A stretch of DNA of 35,457 nucleotides from Deltaproteobacteria bacterium (GTDB lineage: Bacteria > Myxococcota_A > Bradymonadia > REDH01), in NCBI GenBank assembly GCA_007693585.1, contig REDH01000108.1:1-35457 (forward strand). The letters are read 5' to 3'. The position numbers and the translations under genes were made by a program. A model generated the notes under the pieces. That model did no database searches. It had not been told where the DNA came from and worked only from the letters and a program-made list of their open reading frames with translations. Shown here one piece after another: positions 16,831-24,651 of the stretch (within the stretch, counting starts at the first letter, position 1; each line of letters starts with the position of its first letter).

Positions 16831-19512
16831 TCAGTCCTGTGCGGGGGTGGGGGTGATGGTGGAGACGATGCTGTCGTCGTCGAGGACGAGGGCGACGACG
16901 AATTCCTCGCCGAGGTCTCCGGCGACGAACACATCGTGGCTTGCGCTGGCGGGGTCAAGCTCGAGGTCGAAGCGGGCGAGCACGGTGTCGCCGTCGGCGG
17001 CGACGATCTCGAGGGTGACGGGTCCGGGGGCGCGGGAGAGGGAGAAGGTGTCGCCGAGGTTGACGTTGCCCTGGGTGGCGACGGGGTTCAGGTCTCCGGT
17101 GCCGTCGTCCTCGGACAGGCGCAGGGAGACGGCTCCGGTGCCGGAGGTGGCGTGGTGGATGCGGAGGGTTCCTTCGCCGTCTTCGGCGATGTCCGTCTCG
17201 GAGAGGACGTCGACGTCGAAGGTGTCGACGGCGGGGGCGGTGCTGCCGAAGGCCCAGGCGAGGTGTTGCTGTCCGGCGACGATGCGGACGAAGGAGCGGT
17301 AGAGGGCGTCGTCGAGCGCGCCGCCGGCGGGGACGACGGCGATGTCGCGCATGCCGGCGGGGATGGGGGCGTAGGCGGCCCGTGCGTCTCCGGGGGCGGA
17401 GCCGGGCACGTTGGCGCCGAAGGGCACGGTGTCGGCGATCGGTTGTCCATCGACCCAGATGTCGACGGCGGGTCCGAGGAGGGTGGGCATGGCCGGGTCG
17501 AGGGGGGTGTCGTCGGTGAATGCGGCGTGCTGGATGCGGACGAGGCCGGTCTCGGGGAGGACGCGGGTCATCTGGCTGCTGGCGTCGACGGCGAGGAGGA
17601 AGACGGCGGGGAAGGTGAGGTCGCCGGCGGCGAAGACGGCGAGGACGTCCCCGTCCTCGACCTCGATGGCGAACTCGAGTGCGGGGGCGATGCTTCCGGG
17701 TCCGCCGAGTCCTCCGGCCCACAGGCCGATGGTCCAGGCGCCGGGGGGTACGCTCACGGGTTCGCCGGCGGTGCCGAAGGCGATGTCGGCGAGGAGGGGG
17801 CTCTCGGGTCCGAACGGCGTGCCGTCGGGGGTGGCGAAGACCTGGGCCTGTCCGACGTTGGCGGCGGCGTGGAAGAGGGTGAGGACCGCGGCGCCGTCTT
17901 CGGGGGTGGTGGCGGTCTCGTCGGTGGCGGCGAGACCGAAGGCGGCGGTTGCGTTCTCGGGGGGAGCGGTCGCGTTGCCGTAGGCCCACAGGGTGGTGCG
18001 GGTTCCGGGCTGCAGGCGGGGGGCGAGGGTGCCGATGGCGGCGGTGGCGAGGGCTTCGCCGGTGAGGGCATCGCCGGGTTCACCGGGTTCGACGAAGTCG
18101 GTGGGCACGATGTGCACGAGCCAGTCGCCGGCGGGGATCATGAGCCAGTCGTCGGCGGGGGTGGCCGAGCCGGGGACGTTGGCGCCGAACGGGAGGGCGG
18201 CGACCCTGCGTTCTCCGCGCAGGTAGAGGTCGACGAAGGGGGGGATGAGCGGGGTGTCGCCGTCCATGGCTGCGGGTACGTCGGTCACGAACGCGGCGTG
18301 CTGGACCCGGACGGAGGTCATGCTCGGCAGCAGCCGGTCGACGATGCTGTCGCTGGTGAGGGTGAGGGCGAACACGGCTTCCTGTGCTGCGTCGCCGGTG
18401 AGGAAGATGCGCAGGAGGGATTCGGGTTCGGTGAGGTCGGCGGCGAAGACGAGGGCGATGGGGAGTTGATCACCGACGGCGCCGGCCAGCGGGGCGATGC
18501 CGAGTTCCCAGACACCGGGCTCGAGTTCGAGCGCGTCGGCGGCCTCACCGAAGGCGAGGGAGGGGATGGCGGGCTCGGCGGGGAAGTCGTCGTCCTCGAC
18601 GCCGCGGACGAACACGGCCACAGGGCCGATGTTCGCGACGGCGTGCTGGAGGCCGAGCGCCGTGACGCCGTCGTCCTCGGGCCACGCGACGTCGTCGCGG
18701 GTGAGTCGCGCGCCGAAGGCGTTGAGCTCGGCGATCTCGCCGTCGGTCCGGCCGTAGGCCCAGGCGGTGTACCAGGCGTTTGGCTCGAAGGTGAAGTCTC
18801 CGGCGAAGAGGGCCTCGTCGTCGAGGTCGGCTTCGTCCAGCGCGGGGGCGGGCTCGCCATCGGCGTCGAGGTCGGTGGGGACCACGTGGACGCGCAGGGT
18901 GCCGGCGGGCAGGGTGGTGTAGGCGGTACGGTCCTCGCCGGTGGCCGAGCCCGGGAGGTTGGCGCCGAAGGGCACGGCGGCGCGGATGCGGCCGCCGTCG
19001 AGGTAGACGTCCACGAAGGGCGGGATGAGGTCGACGCCGGTGTCGGACTGTCCCTGCGCTTCGGTGGTGAGGAACGCGGCGTGCTGGATGCGCACGTTCA
19101 TCTCGGCGCAGCGGCCGGTGCCCTCGTCACAGGAGCCGCCGTCGACGGAGAGGGCGCAGTCGAAGGCGAGCCGGCGGCGGAAGTCGCTCTGGGGCTGGTC
19201 GACGCACTGCACGGAGCTGGTTCCGTCGCAGGTGGCGGCGGGGTCCTCGGGCGCGCACTCGTTCGGTCCGGGCGTGGCGGTCGTGGTGGGTCCGTTCGGG
19301 TCGGTCGTGGGGGTGCCCGGTTCGGAGGAGACCGACGACGATACGCCGGGGCCGCTCGTCGATCCGGGCTCGCCGGAGTCCGAGGGTTCTGCCGGCACCT
19401 CGGGGGGCGGGACATCCGGCCAGTCCTCCGAGGAGACGCAGCCGGCGGCGACGAGGGCGAGGGCGAGGGGAACGAGCGCGAGCTGCAGCAGTGCGGCGGT
19501 CGTGGTTCGCAT
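16831..19512 (-). CDS. Secreted lipoprotein with three DUF4397 modules
   Basis: The 893-residue product has a lipoprotein signal ending LVAAGC (cysteine near residue 25), a Ser/Thr/Pro/Gly-rich linker to about residue 90, and a short cysteine-containing stretch. Three homologous modules follow. Each opens with V(R)(I/V)QHAAF, then a PPFVD(V/L)YL-type strand, the shared motif PFGAN(L/V)PGSA, an (I/L)PAG turn and a VVPT strand. This matches the DUF4397 pattern of extracellular beta-rich domains. The third module lacks the PPFVD wording (GPAVDIWVDG) but keeps PFGANVPGSA. The function of DUF4397 is unknown; a cell-surface binding or adhesive role is an inference. A CGGAG ribosome binding site precedes the ATG. 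The histidine kinase gene lies 71 bp downstream. Confidence 0.85.
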   Translation of the reverse strand: MRTTTAALLQLALVPLALALVAAGCVSSEDWPDVPPPEVPAEPSDSGEPGSTSGPGVSSSVSSEPGTPTTDPNGPTTTATPGPNECAPEDPAATCDGTSSVQCVDQPQSDFRRRLAFDCALSVDGGSCDEGTGRCAEMNVRIQHAAFLTTEAQGQSDTGVDLIPPFVDVYLDGGRIRAAVPFGANLPGSATGEDRTAYTTLPAGTLRVHVVPTDLDADGEPAPALDEADLDDEALFAGDFTFEPNAWYTAWAYGRTDGEIAELNAFGARLTRDDVAWPEDDGVTALGLQHAVANIGPVAVFVRGVEDDDFPAEPAIPSLAFGEAADALELEPGVWELGIAPLAGAVGDQLPIALVFAADLTEPESLLRIFLTGDAAQEAVFALTLTSDSIVDRLLPSMTSVRVQHAAFVTDVPAAMDGDTPLIPPFVDLYLRGERRVAALPFGANVPGSATPADDWLMIPAGDWLVHIVPTDFVEPGEPGDALTGEALATAAIGTLAPRLQPGTRTTLWAYGNATAPPENATAAFGLAATDETATTPEDGAAVLTLFHAAANVGQAQVFATPDGTPFGPESPLLADIAFGTAGEPVSVPPGAWTIGLWAGGLGGPGSIAPALEFAIEVEDGDVLAVFAAGDLTFPAVFLLAVDASSQMTRVLPETGLVRIQHAAFTDDTPLDPAMPTLLGPAVDIWVDGQPIADTVPFGANVPGSAPGDARAAYAPIPAGMRDIAVVPAGGALDDALYRSFVRIVAGQQHLAWAFGSTAPAVDTFDVDVLSETDIAEDGEGTLRIHHATSGTGAVSLRLSEDDGTGDLNPVATQGNVNLGDTFSLSRAPGPVTLEIVAADGDTVLARFDLELDPASASHDVFVAGDLGEEFVVALVLDDDSIVSTITPTPAQD

Positions 19513-19589
19513 CGGTTCAACTCCGGGAGATTCGGTTCGGCGCCGGACGCCGGGGGCGTGCGGGCACGGGGAAGGCCATGGGCTCCGCG

Positions 19590-19618
19590 AGCCTAGCGTC
19601 CCGATCCCGGGACGACAA
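19590..19618 (-). promoter_or_regulatory. Candidate promoter for the DUF4397 lipoprotein (and kinase)
   Basis: On the minus strand TTGTCG (19618-19613) and TAGGCT (19595-19590) are 17 bp apart. The spacer holds an inverted repeat GTCCCG-ATCC-CGGGAC at 19598-19613, a plausible operator position. The leader would be about 70 nt. Confidence 0.5.
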
Positions 19619-19715
19619 GCGCTCCCCGGGTGCGGTCGGGTGACGCGCAGCGGCACGCGGGCATGGGCGGGGCGGGGTCGGGCCCAGGCGGCAGGTCGTG
19701 GGGTCCGTCGTGGGA

Positions 19716-20891
19716 TCAGGTGCTCACGCGGTTTCGGCCGCCCTCCTTGGCCCGGTACAGGGCTTCGTCGGCGCGTTTGATGACCTGAAGCGGGTGGGCG
19801 GTGTCGGCCTCTCGCTCGGCCACGCCGATGCTGATGGTGACGGAGAGGTCCTTCGGCTTGCGGGGCTTTCCGCGCTTCGTCTTCGGGGTGACGGTGATGC
19901 GGGCCTCGCCCACGGCGCGGCGCAGGGCCTCGAGGTGGGGGGTCGCCTCCTCGGCGGTGCGGCCGGGGAAGACGACGGTGAACTCCTCGCCGCCGTAGCG
20001 GAAGGGCCGGCCGCCGCCGGTGACGCCCGCCATGCAGGCGGCGACCCTGCGCAGCACGATGTCGCCCACGTCGTGTCCCCAGGTGTCGTTGAACTTCTTG
20101 AAGTGGTCGACGTCGAGCATGGCCACCGTGTAGCGGGGTCCGACTCGGCGCAGGAGCTCCATCAGGGCGCGGCGGCCGCCGAGTCCGGTGAGCTCGTCGC
20201 GGTAGGCGAGGCTGTGGGCCTGTTCGAGGACGCCGACGAGGAGGGCGAGTCCGGCGAGGCCGACGTGGGCCCATGCGGTTTCGGGTCCGGCGAGGGCTGC
20301 GGTCAGCAGGGCGAGCAGGACGGCGGGCAGCATCCGGACGAGCGGGCTGCCGTCCCGCCAGACGAGCACGCCGAGGGCCAGCGCGCCCACGCTCCAGGAC
20401 AGCACCGCGGCATCGGGGAGGCTCCACCAGCTCGGCGTTGTGCCGGGGAGGAGCTCGACGTCGAACGCGGCCCGGGCTTCGTCCCAGGGGGGTGTGGCCA
20501 GCACGACGCCGCCGGCGGCGAGGGCTGGCAGCAGCAGCATGCGCAGCAGGCCGAGGGGGCTGCTCCACCGGCGCTCCGGGAGTGCGGCGAGGACGACGAA
20601 CACGAGGGGCAGGAGCACCGCCACCGCTGCGCCGAGGCCGGCGGGGGCGCCGATCGGGAAGAGGGCGCCCCCGGTCAGGACGTCCCCGGCCATGAGGACG
20701 AGCACGGCGAGCAGCGCGGCGGAGCCGCGGTGGAAGCGCCAGCCGAGGAGCACGGCGGCGCAGCCCGCGGCGAGGAGCAGCGGGCCCGTGGCCGCTGTGG
20801 CGGTGGGGACGAGGTCGGGCCGCAGGAGCATCCCGGCCGCCAGGAGGGCGAACAGCAGGCTCGGTAGCAGTGCGAGCAGACGAAGGCGCAT
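19716..20891 (-). CDS. Membrane GGDEF diguanylate cyclase
   Basis: The 391-residue product has an N-terminal half made of about seven hydrophobic segments (residues 5-225), then a GGDEF domain (about 228-388) with substrate/metal residues in MLDVDHFKKFND and the active signature RYGGEEF ending at 304. No RxxD inhibitory site is present five residues upstream (the region reads TGGGRPFRY). It should make cyclic di-GMP at the inner membrane without that form of product inhibition. An insertion rich in Lys and Pro (KTKRGKPRKPKDL) lies between strands of the GGDEF fold. The start was placed at MRLRLLALLP because the first membrane helix begins at once. It is divergent from the NUDIX gene. The signal sensed is unknown. 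Confidence 0.9.
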   Translation of the reverse strand: MRLRLLALLPSLLFALLAAGMLLRPDLVPTATAATGPLLLAAGCAAVLLGWRFHRGSAALLAVLVLMAGDVLTGGALFPIGAPAGLGAAVAVLLPLVFVVLAALPERRWSSPLGLLRMLLLPALAAGGVVLATPPWDEARAAFDVELLPGTTPSWWSLPDAAVLSWSVGALALGVLVWRDGSPLVRMLPAVLLALLTAALAGPETAWAHVGLAGLALLVGVLEQAHSLAYRDELTGLGGRRALMELLRRVGPRYTVAMLDVDHFKKFNDTWGHDVGDIVLRRVAACMAGVTGGGRPFRYGGEEFTVVFPGRTAEEATPHLEALRRAVGEARITVTPKTKRGKPRKPKDLSVTISIGVAEREADTAHPLQVIKRADEALYRAKEGGRNRVST

Positions 20892-20925
20892 GGCCCCGGG
20901 GGATCGACAGGGACGCTCCCGCGCA

Positions 20926-20954
20926 TCGACCGCGGGTCGGCGATGCCGTAGCAT
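20926..20954 (+). promoter_or_regulatory. Candidate promoter for the NUDIX hydrolase gene
   Basis: TCGACC at 20926-20931 and TAGCAT at 20949-20954 are 17 bp apart. The -10 lies in GTAGCATGCC, which recurs at the promoter of the giant cysteine-rich gene. Confidence 0.4.
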
Positions 20955-21025
20955 GCCATCCGGGGCGGCCCATGGCGAATGTTTGCCGGCCCCGCGAACT
21001 GTCTGTTCTCCCATCGGACCTGCGC

Positions 21026-21889
21026 ATGACCCCCCTGCCTGCCGCCACCGTGATCCTCGTGCGGGACGCCCGCGCGCATCCCGAGGTGCTGTTGCTTCGC
21101 CGTCAGCCCCGCGCCTCCTTCATGCCGCATCTGCACGTCTTTCCCGGGGGCCGGATCGACGATGACGACGCCCTCGTGCATCCGGTGGCTTCGGCGGCTC
21201 GCCCGCATGGGGTGAGTGACCCGGAGGCTCCGGTCCTGCTGCGGCATCCGCACGCTCCGGCGGTCGCGGCGGCCCGCGAGTGCTTCGAGGAGGCGGGTGT
21301 GTTGCTCGCGGGTGGGCCGGGTGGTTCGGCGGGGGTGCATGACCCCGCGGTCCTCGCCTCCGCGCGGGAGCTGCTCCACGCCGGCGGACGTCCCTTCCAC
21401 GGGCTGTGTCGCGAGCTCGGCTGGGATCTGGTGCTGGGGGAGCTCGCGCCGGTCGCGCGGTGGATCACGCCGGCGGGGGAGCGGCGTCGCTTCGACACGC
21501 TGTTCTTTCTGGCTCGGGTGCCGGCGGGTTCCGCGGCGGTGTGTGATGGTGCGGAGACCATCGATGAGTGCTGGCTGACGGCGCCGGAGGCCCTCGCGCG
21601 TCATGCGGCCGGCGCGTTGCCGCTGGCGCCGCCGACCTGGGCGGTGTTGCGGGATCTCGCGGCGCTGGGGACGGCGGAGGAGGTGCAGGCGTGGGCGGAC
21701 GCGCGGCGTCCCTGGCCGATTCTGCCGGCGTTCGGGGTGGACGAGGAGGGGGAGCCGGTGTTGCTGCTGCCGGGGGATCGGCTGTGTCCGCGGCCGCCGG
21801 GGTGCGGTGCGGACCCGGCGCATCCCGGGGGGGTGACCCGCGTTCGCGGCTCGGCGCAGGGCTGGGTGGGCGAGGCGTGCCCGGGCTGA
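21026..21889 (+). CDS. NUDIX hydrolase, NUDT19-like
   Basis: The 287-residue product begins with a typical NUDIX strand (ATVILVRDARAHPEVLLLRR) and FPGGRIDDDD. The NUDIX helix RECFEEAGVLLA comes about 40 residues later, after an insertion, which is characteristic of the NUDT19/RP2p-like subgroup that acts on CoA-type diphosphates. The catalytic Glu residues of REcfEEaG are present. Substrate identity is inferred only. The C-terminal region includes a small region ending near PGDRLCPRPPG. An ATG at 20972 in the same frame is a possible alternative start, but the domain starts right after 21026. It converges with the DUF4177-like gene, leaving only 21 bp between stops. Confidence 0.85.
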   Translation: MTPLPAATVILVRDARAHPEVLLLRRQPRASFMPHLHVFPGGRIDDDDALVHPVASAARPHGVSDPEAPVLLRHPHAPAVAAARECFEEAGVLLAGGPGGSAGVHDPAVLASARELLHAGGRPFHGLCRELGWDLVLGELAPVARWITPAGERRRFDTLFFLARVPAGSAAVCDGAETIDECWLTAPEALARHAAGALPLAPPTWAVLRDLAALGTAEEVQAWADARRPWPILPAFGVDEEGEPVLLLPGDRLCPRPPGCGADPAHPGGVTRVRGSAQGWVGEACPG

Positions 21890-21910
21890 GGTCCTGGCGG
21901 TGCGCGGGGG

Positions 21911-22162
21911 TCAGTTGCCCTGGGCGCGGCCGAATCCTGCGGGGTAGCCGTCCTCGCGGTTGCGCTTGAAGAAGTATTCGTAGCGCGATTCGCGGGTTTC
22001 CGGGTCCTGGCTCATGATCACGCTCACGAGCTCCCAGCCGTGCTGCCCGATGATCTTGAGGGCCACGTCGCGGTAGAGCGCCTGGTCCTGGTGGTCGTAG
22101 AAGGTGATGCTCTCGGGGCGGTCGATGCCCGCGAACCCGTGGATGTACTCCCAGATGGCCAT
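21911..22162 (-). CDS. DUF4177-like small protein
   Basis: The 83-residue product has the pattern WEYIHG at the start, an LYRDVALKIIGQHGWELVSVI middle and YEYFFKR near residue 62. This is the layout of DUF4177-type small proteins (W-E-Y, L-N-x-x-G-x-x-GWELV, YYFKR). Their function is unknown. It has no signal peptide. A strong candidate promoter lies 36-64 bp upstream. Confidence 0.75.
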   Translation of the reverse strand: MAIWEYIHGFAGIDRPESITFYDHQDQALYRDVALKIIGQHGWELVSVIMSQDPETRESRYEYFFKRNREDGYPAGFGRAQGN

Positions 22163-22197
22163 GCGTTCCTCGTGGGCGGAGCCGGTGGTCGGGAGGG

Positions 22198-22226
22198 ACT
22201 GTACCCGAGCGCGGCGCGCCCTGCAA
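22198..22226 (-). promoter_or_regulatory. Candidate promoter for the DUF4177-like gene
   Basis: On the minus strand TTGCAG (22226-22221) and TACAGT (22203-22198) are 17 bp apart. Transcription would begin near 22191, a leader of about 30 nt. Confidence 0.5.
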
Positions 22227-22279
22227 CGCGGGAGCGCGGCTCCGGGTCGGGGCTTCGGTGCCTCGGTGGGCCAACGGGT

Positions 22280-22307
22280 TTGCCGGCGCGCGTGCGGTGC
22301 CTACGGG
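22280..22307 (+). promoter_or_regulatory. Possible promoter for the DUF4340-gshB unit
   Basis: TTGCCG at 22280-22285 and TACGGG at 22302-22307 are 16 bp apart, about 148 bp before the DUF4340 start. The -10 match is weak. The rest of the 290-bp divergent gap shows nothing. Confidence 0.25.
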
Positions 22308-22454
22308 TTCGAGGGAGATCGCGGGGCGACGGGCCCGTGCGGGACGGGGGGCGCAGCCGAAGGAGCCCGGCGACGGCGTCGGGCCGGTTGCCCTCGCCGC
22401 GTCGTCGGAGGAGGATGCATCCGTTCGGAGGGGGACGGGTGAGGAGGAGGCGTG

Positions 22455-23495
22455 ATGATGAAGCCATTCGGGATCGCACTCGCCCTGCTGGTGATTGTCG
22501 GCAGCGTCTGGCTGCTCGTCGAACGGGAGCGCGCCGCCGTGGAGGAGGGCGCCGAGGGCGTGGAAGCGCACGCCGCGGGGGAGTGGGTGTTCCCCGCGGT
22601 GGAGGATGCGGCACGGATCGAGGTGGGACTTCGCGAGGCCATCGCCGTCTTCGAACGCACGGATGGCGAGTGGTGGATGGTGCTTCCCCTGCGGGACCGG
22701 ATGGATCCCGACAGCGCCCGGGAGCTGGAGGAGCTGCTTCGGGAGCCGCCGGTGATCGATCGGCGTCGCCCGCTCGGCGATGCGCACGCGCTTGGGCTCG
22801 GCATGAACTCGAGGCGTCCGGCGTTGCGGTACCTCGACGCGGACGGCGAGGTGCTGGTCGGCCTCGTGGTCGGCTCCCGGGTGGAGCAGGGGGACGCGGG
22901 CCGGGTGCTCACCTGGGTGGAGCCGGAGGGGGCCGGCGAGATCGTTCGGGCGGGTCGCGATCTGCGATCGGTGGTGGAGCGGGACCTCGGCAGCTTTCGC
23001 GATCGTCAGCTCCTGCGCGTTCCGGTCGAGGAGGTGGTGCGGGTCGACCGGATCACCCCGGACGGGGGCTGGGTGATGATCCGGGGGGAGGATGGGTGGA
23101 CGCTGGTGGCCGGGGATCGGCGGGAGGCGGCTGCTGCCGATCGCGTGGACGCGCTGCTGCGCGGGCTGACGATGGCGCGTGCGAGCGGGTTTCTGCCGCA
23201 GAGTTCGGACCGTGCCGCGCATGGGATCGAGGAGCCCCGGGCCGAGGTCACGATCACGCTGGAGGAGGGCGGGACGGCCTCGCTGCTGCTCGGCGACGCA
23301 CTGGATGGGGAGGACGAGGGGGGGGCGACGCGGTGGGCGATCGGTCGGGGGGATACGCTTCTGTTGTGGGCGGTGCCGGCCGAGGTGCGCGCCCTGATGA
23401 TGCGCACGGCGGACTGGCTGGTCGGCGCGGAGGAGTCGGACGGGATGGAGGAGTCGGCCGGTGAGGACGAGTCGGCCGGTGAGGACGGCGGCTGA
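22455..23495 (+). CDS. DUF4340 domain-containing membrane-anchored protein
   Basis: The 346-residue product has one N-terminal membrane segment (IALALLVIVGSVWLLV) and then the DUF4340 pattern: FPAVEDAARIEVGLRE, then VFERTDGEWWMVLPLRDRMD, a helical segment, and repeated beta-rich units of the same type (VDRITPDGGWVMIRGEDGWTLV). Family members are often found with ABC transporters of the gliding-motility type, but no such partner is present here. Starts are possible at GTG 22452, ATG 22455 or ATG 22458; GGAGG at 22445-22450 fits the two ATGs. The C-terminus has a repeated acidic ESAGEDESAGED tail. The gshB gene starts 88 bp later on the same strand. Confidence 0.75.
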   Translation: MMKPFGIALALLVIVGSVWLLVERERAAVEEGAEGVEAHAAGEWVFPAVEDAARIEVGLREAIAVFERTDGEWWMVLPLRDRMDPDSARELEELLREPPVIDRRRPLGDAHALGLGMNSRRPALRYLDADGEVLVGLVVGSRVEQGDAGRVLTWVEPEGAGEIVRAGRDLRSVVERDLGSFRDRQLLRVPVEEVVRVDRITPDGGWVMIRGEDGWTLVAGDRREAAAADRVDALLRGLTMARASGFLPQSSDRAAHGIEEPRAEVTITLEEGGTASLLLGDALDGEDEGGATRWAIGRGDTLLLWAVPAEVRALMMRTADWLVGAEESDGMEESAGEDESAGEDGG

Positions 23496-23583
23496 CGGGG
23501 AGGCGGTCGGTCCGGCGCTTGCGGATCGGGTGTTGCGGTGCGAACAGGGTCGGCGGGGAGGGCGCGCCGATCGGGAGGACCGC

Positions 23584-24534
23584 ATGCGGATGCTCTTCGT
23601 CATGGATCCGGTGGAGCGGATCAATATCCGGAAGGACACGACGTTCGCCTTCATGCTGGAGGCTCAGGCCCGGGGCCACGAGGTCCATGTGTGTGGTCTG
23701 GAGGGCCTTCGTGCGCGCGGGTCATCGGCGTGGGCCACGGCCTCGCGGGTGACGCTGCGACGGGAGGAGGGCAACCACGTGGACGTGGAGGAGCCGGTCG
23801 CGCATCCGCTGGAGCACTGGTCGGCGGTGTGGATGCGGAAGGATCCGCCGTTCGACATGGAGTACGTGTACGCGACGTATCTGCTGGAGCGTGCGGACCC
23901 GTCGCGGACGCTGGTGTTGAACCGGCCATCGGGGTTGCGCAACGCGAACGAGAAGGCGTTCATCCTCAACGTTCCGGAGGTGACGCCGGAGACGATGATC
24001 GGTCGGGATCGGGGGGAGATCCGGCGGTTCGTGGAGGAGGTGGGTGGGGTGGGGGTGATCAAGCCGCTGGACGGGATGGGTGGTGCGGGGATTTTCCAGC
24101 TTCGGCTGGAGGATCCGAACTTCTCGGCGATCTGGGAGGGGGTGACGGATCATGGCCGGCGCTTTGCGATGGTGCAGTCGTTCGTGCCGGAGGCGGCGCA
24201 GGGGGACAAGCGGCTGCTGCTGATGGACGGGGAGCCGCTTGGGGCGATCCTGCGGGTGCCGGCGCGGGGGGAGTTCCGGGGCAACATGGCGGCGGGGGGG
24301 ACGGCGGTGGCGGCGGAGGTGACCGAACGCGATCGGGAGATCGTGGCGGCGGTGGCGCCGCGGCTTCGGGAGGAGGGGCTGTGGTTCGTGGGGCTCGACA
24401 TCATCGGCGGTCTGCTGACCGAGGTGAACGTGACCAGCCCCACGGGGGTGCAGGAGGCGAACCGGTTGTGCGGGCTCCATGTGGAGGGGGCGGTGCTGGA
24501 CTGGGTGGAGGGTCGCGTCCCGCGGTCGGCGTAG
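23584..24534 (+). CDS. gshB: Glutathione synthetase
   Basis: The 316-residue product equals the E. coli GshB length. It joins gamma-glutamylcysteine and glycine using ATP in the cytoplasm. It opens with MLFVMDPVERINIRKDTTFA, the family's MDP-x-x-x-I-x-x-x-KDTTFAM signature. MRKDPPFDMEYVYATYLLE follows, then the ATP-grasp elements VIKPLDGMGGAGIF (about 156-169), MVQSFVPEAAQGDKRLLLMDGEP and the metal-binding end GLWFVGLDIIGGLLTEVNVTSPTG. No gshA is in the window. It lies 88 bp after the DUF4340 gene and may be co-transcribed. Confidence 0.95.
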   Translation: MRMLFVMDPVERINIRKDTTFAFMLEAQARGHEVHVCGLEGLRARGSSAWATASRVTLRREEGNHVDVEEPVAHPLEHWSAVWMRKDPPFDMEYVYATYLLERADPSRTLVLNRPSGLRNANEKAFILNVPEVTPETMIGRDRGEIRRFVEEVGGVGVIKPLDGMGGAGIFQLRLEDPNFSAIWEGVTDHGRRFAMVQSFVPEAAQGDKRLLLMDGEPLGAILRVPARGEFRGNMAAGGTAVAAEVTERDREIVAAVAPRLREEGLWFVGLDIIGGLLTEVNVTSPTGVQEANRLCGLHVEGAVLDWVEGRVPRSA

Positions 24535-24572
24535 GGCTCGGGGAGCGCTCCGCGGCGCCGAGCGGATTCCGC

Positions 24573-24601
24573 TTTTCATCCGCCGTCCCGGGGCGTAGCA
24601 T
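24573..24601 (+). promoter_or_regulatory. Candidate promoter for the giant cysteine-rich gene
   Basis: TTTTCA at 24573-24578 and TAGCAT at 24596-24601 are 17 bp apart, giving a start near 24608 and a leader of about 44 nt. The -10 is embedded in GTAGCATGCC. Confidence 0.45.
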
Positions 24602-24651
24602 GCCGCCGACCACCTCGGCGCCTCGCGCCCCTGTCCGGATGGAGCGTCCGC

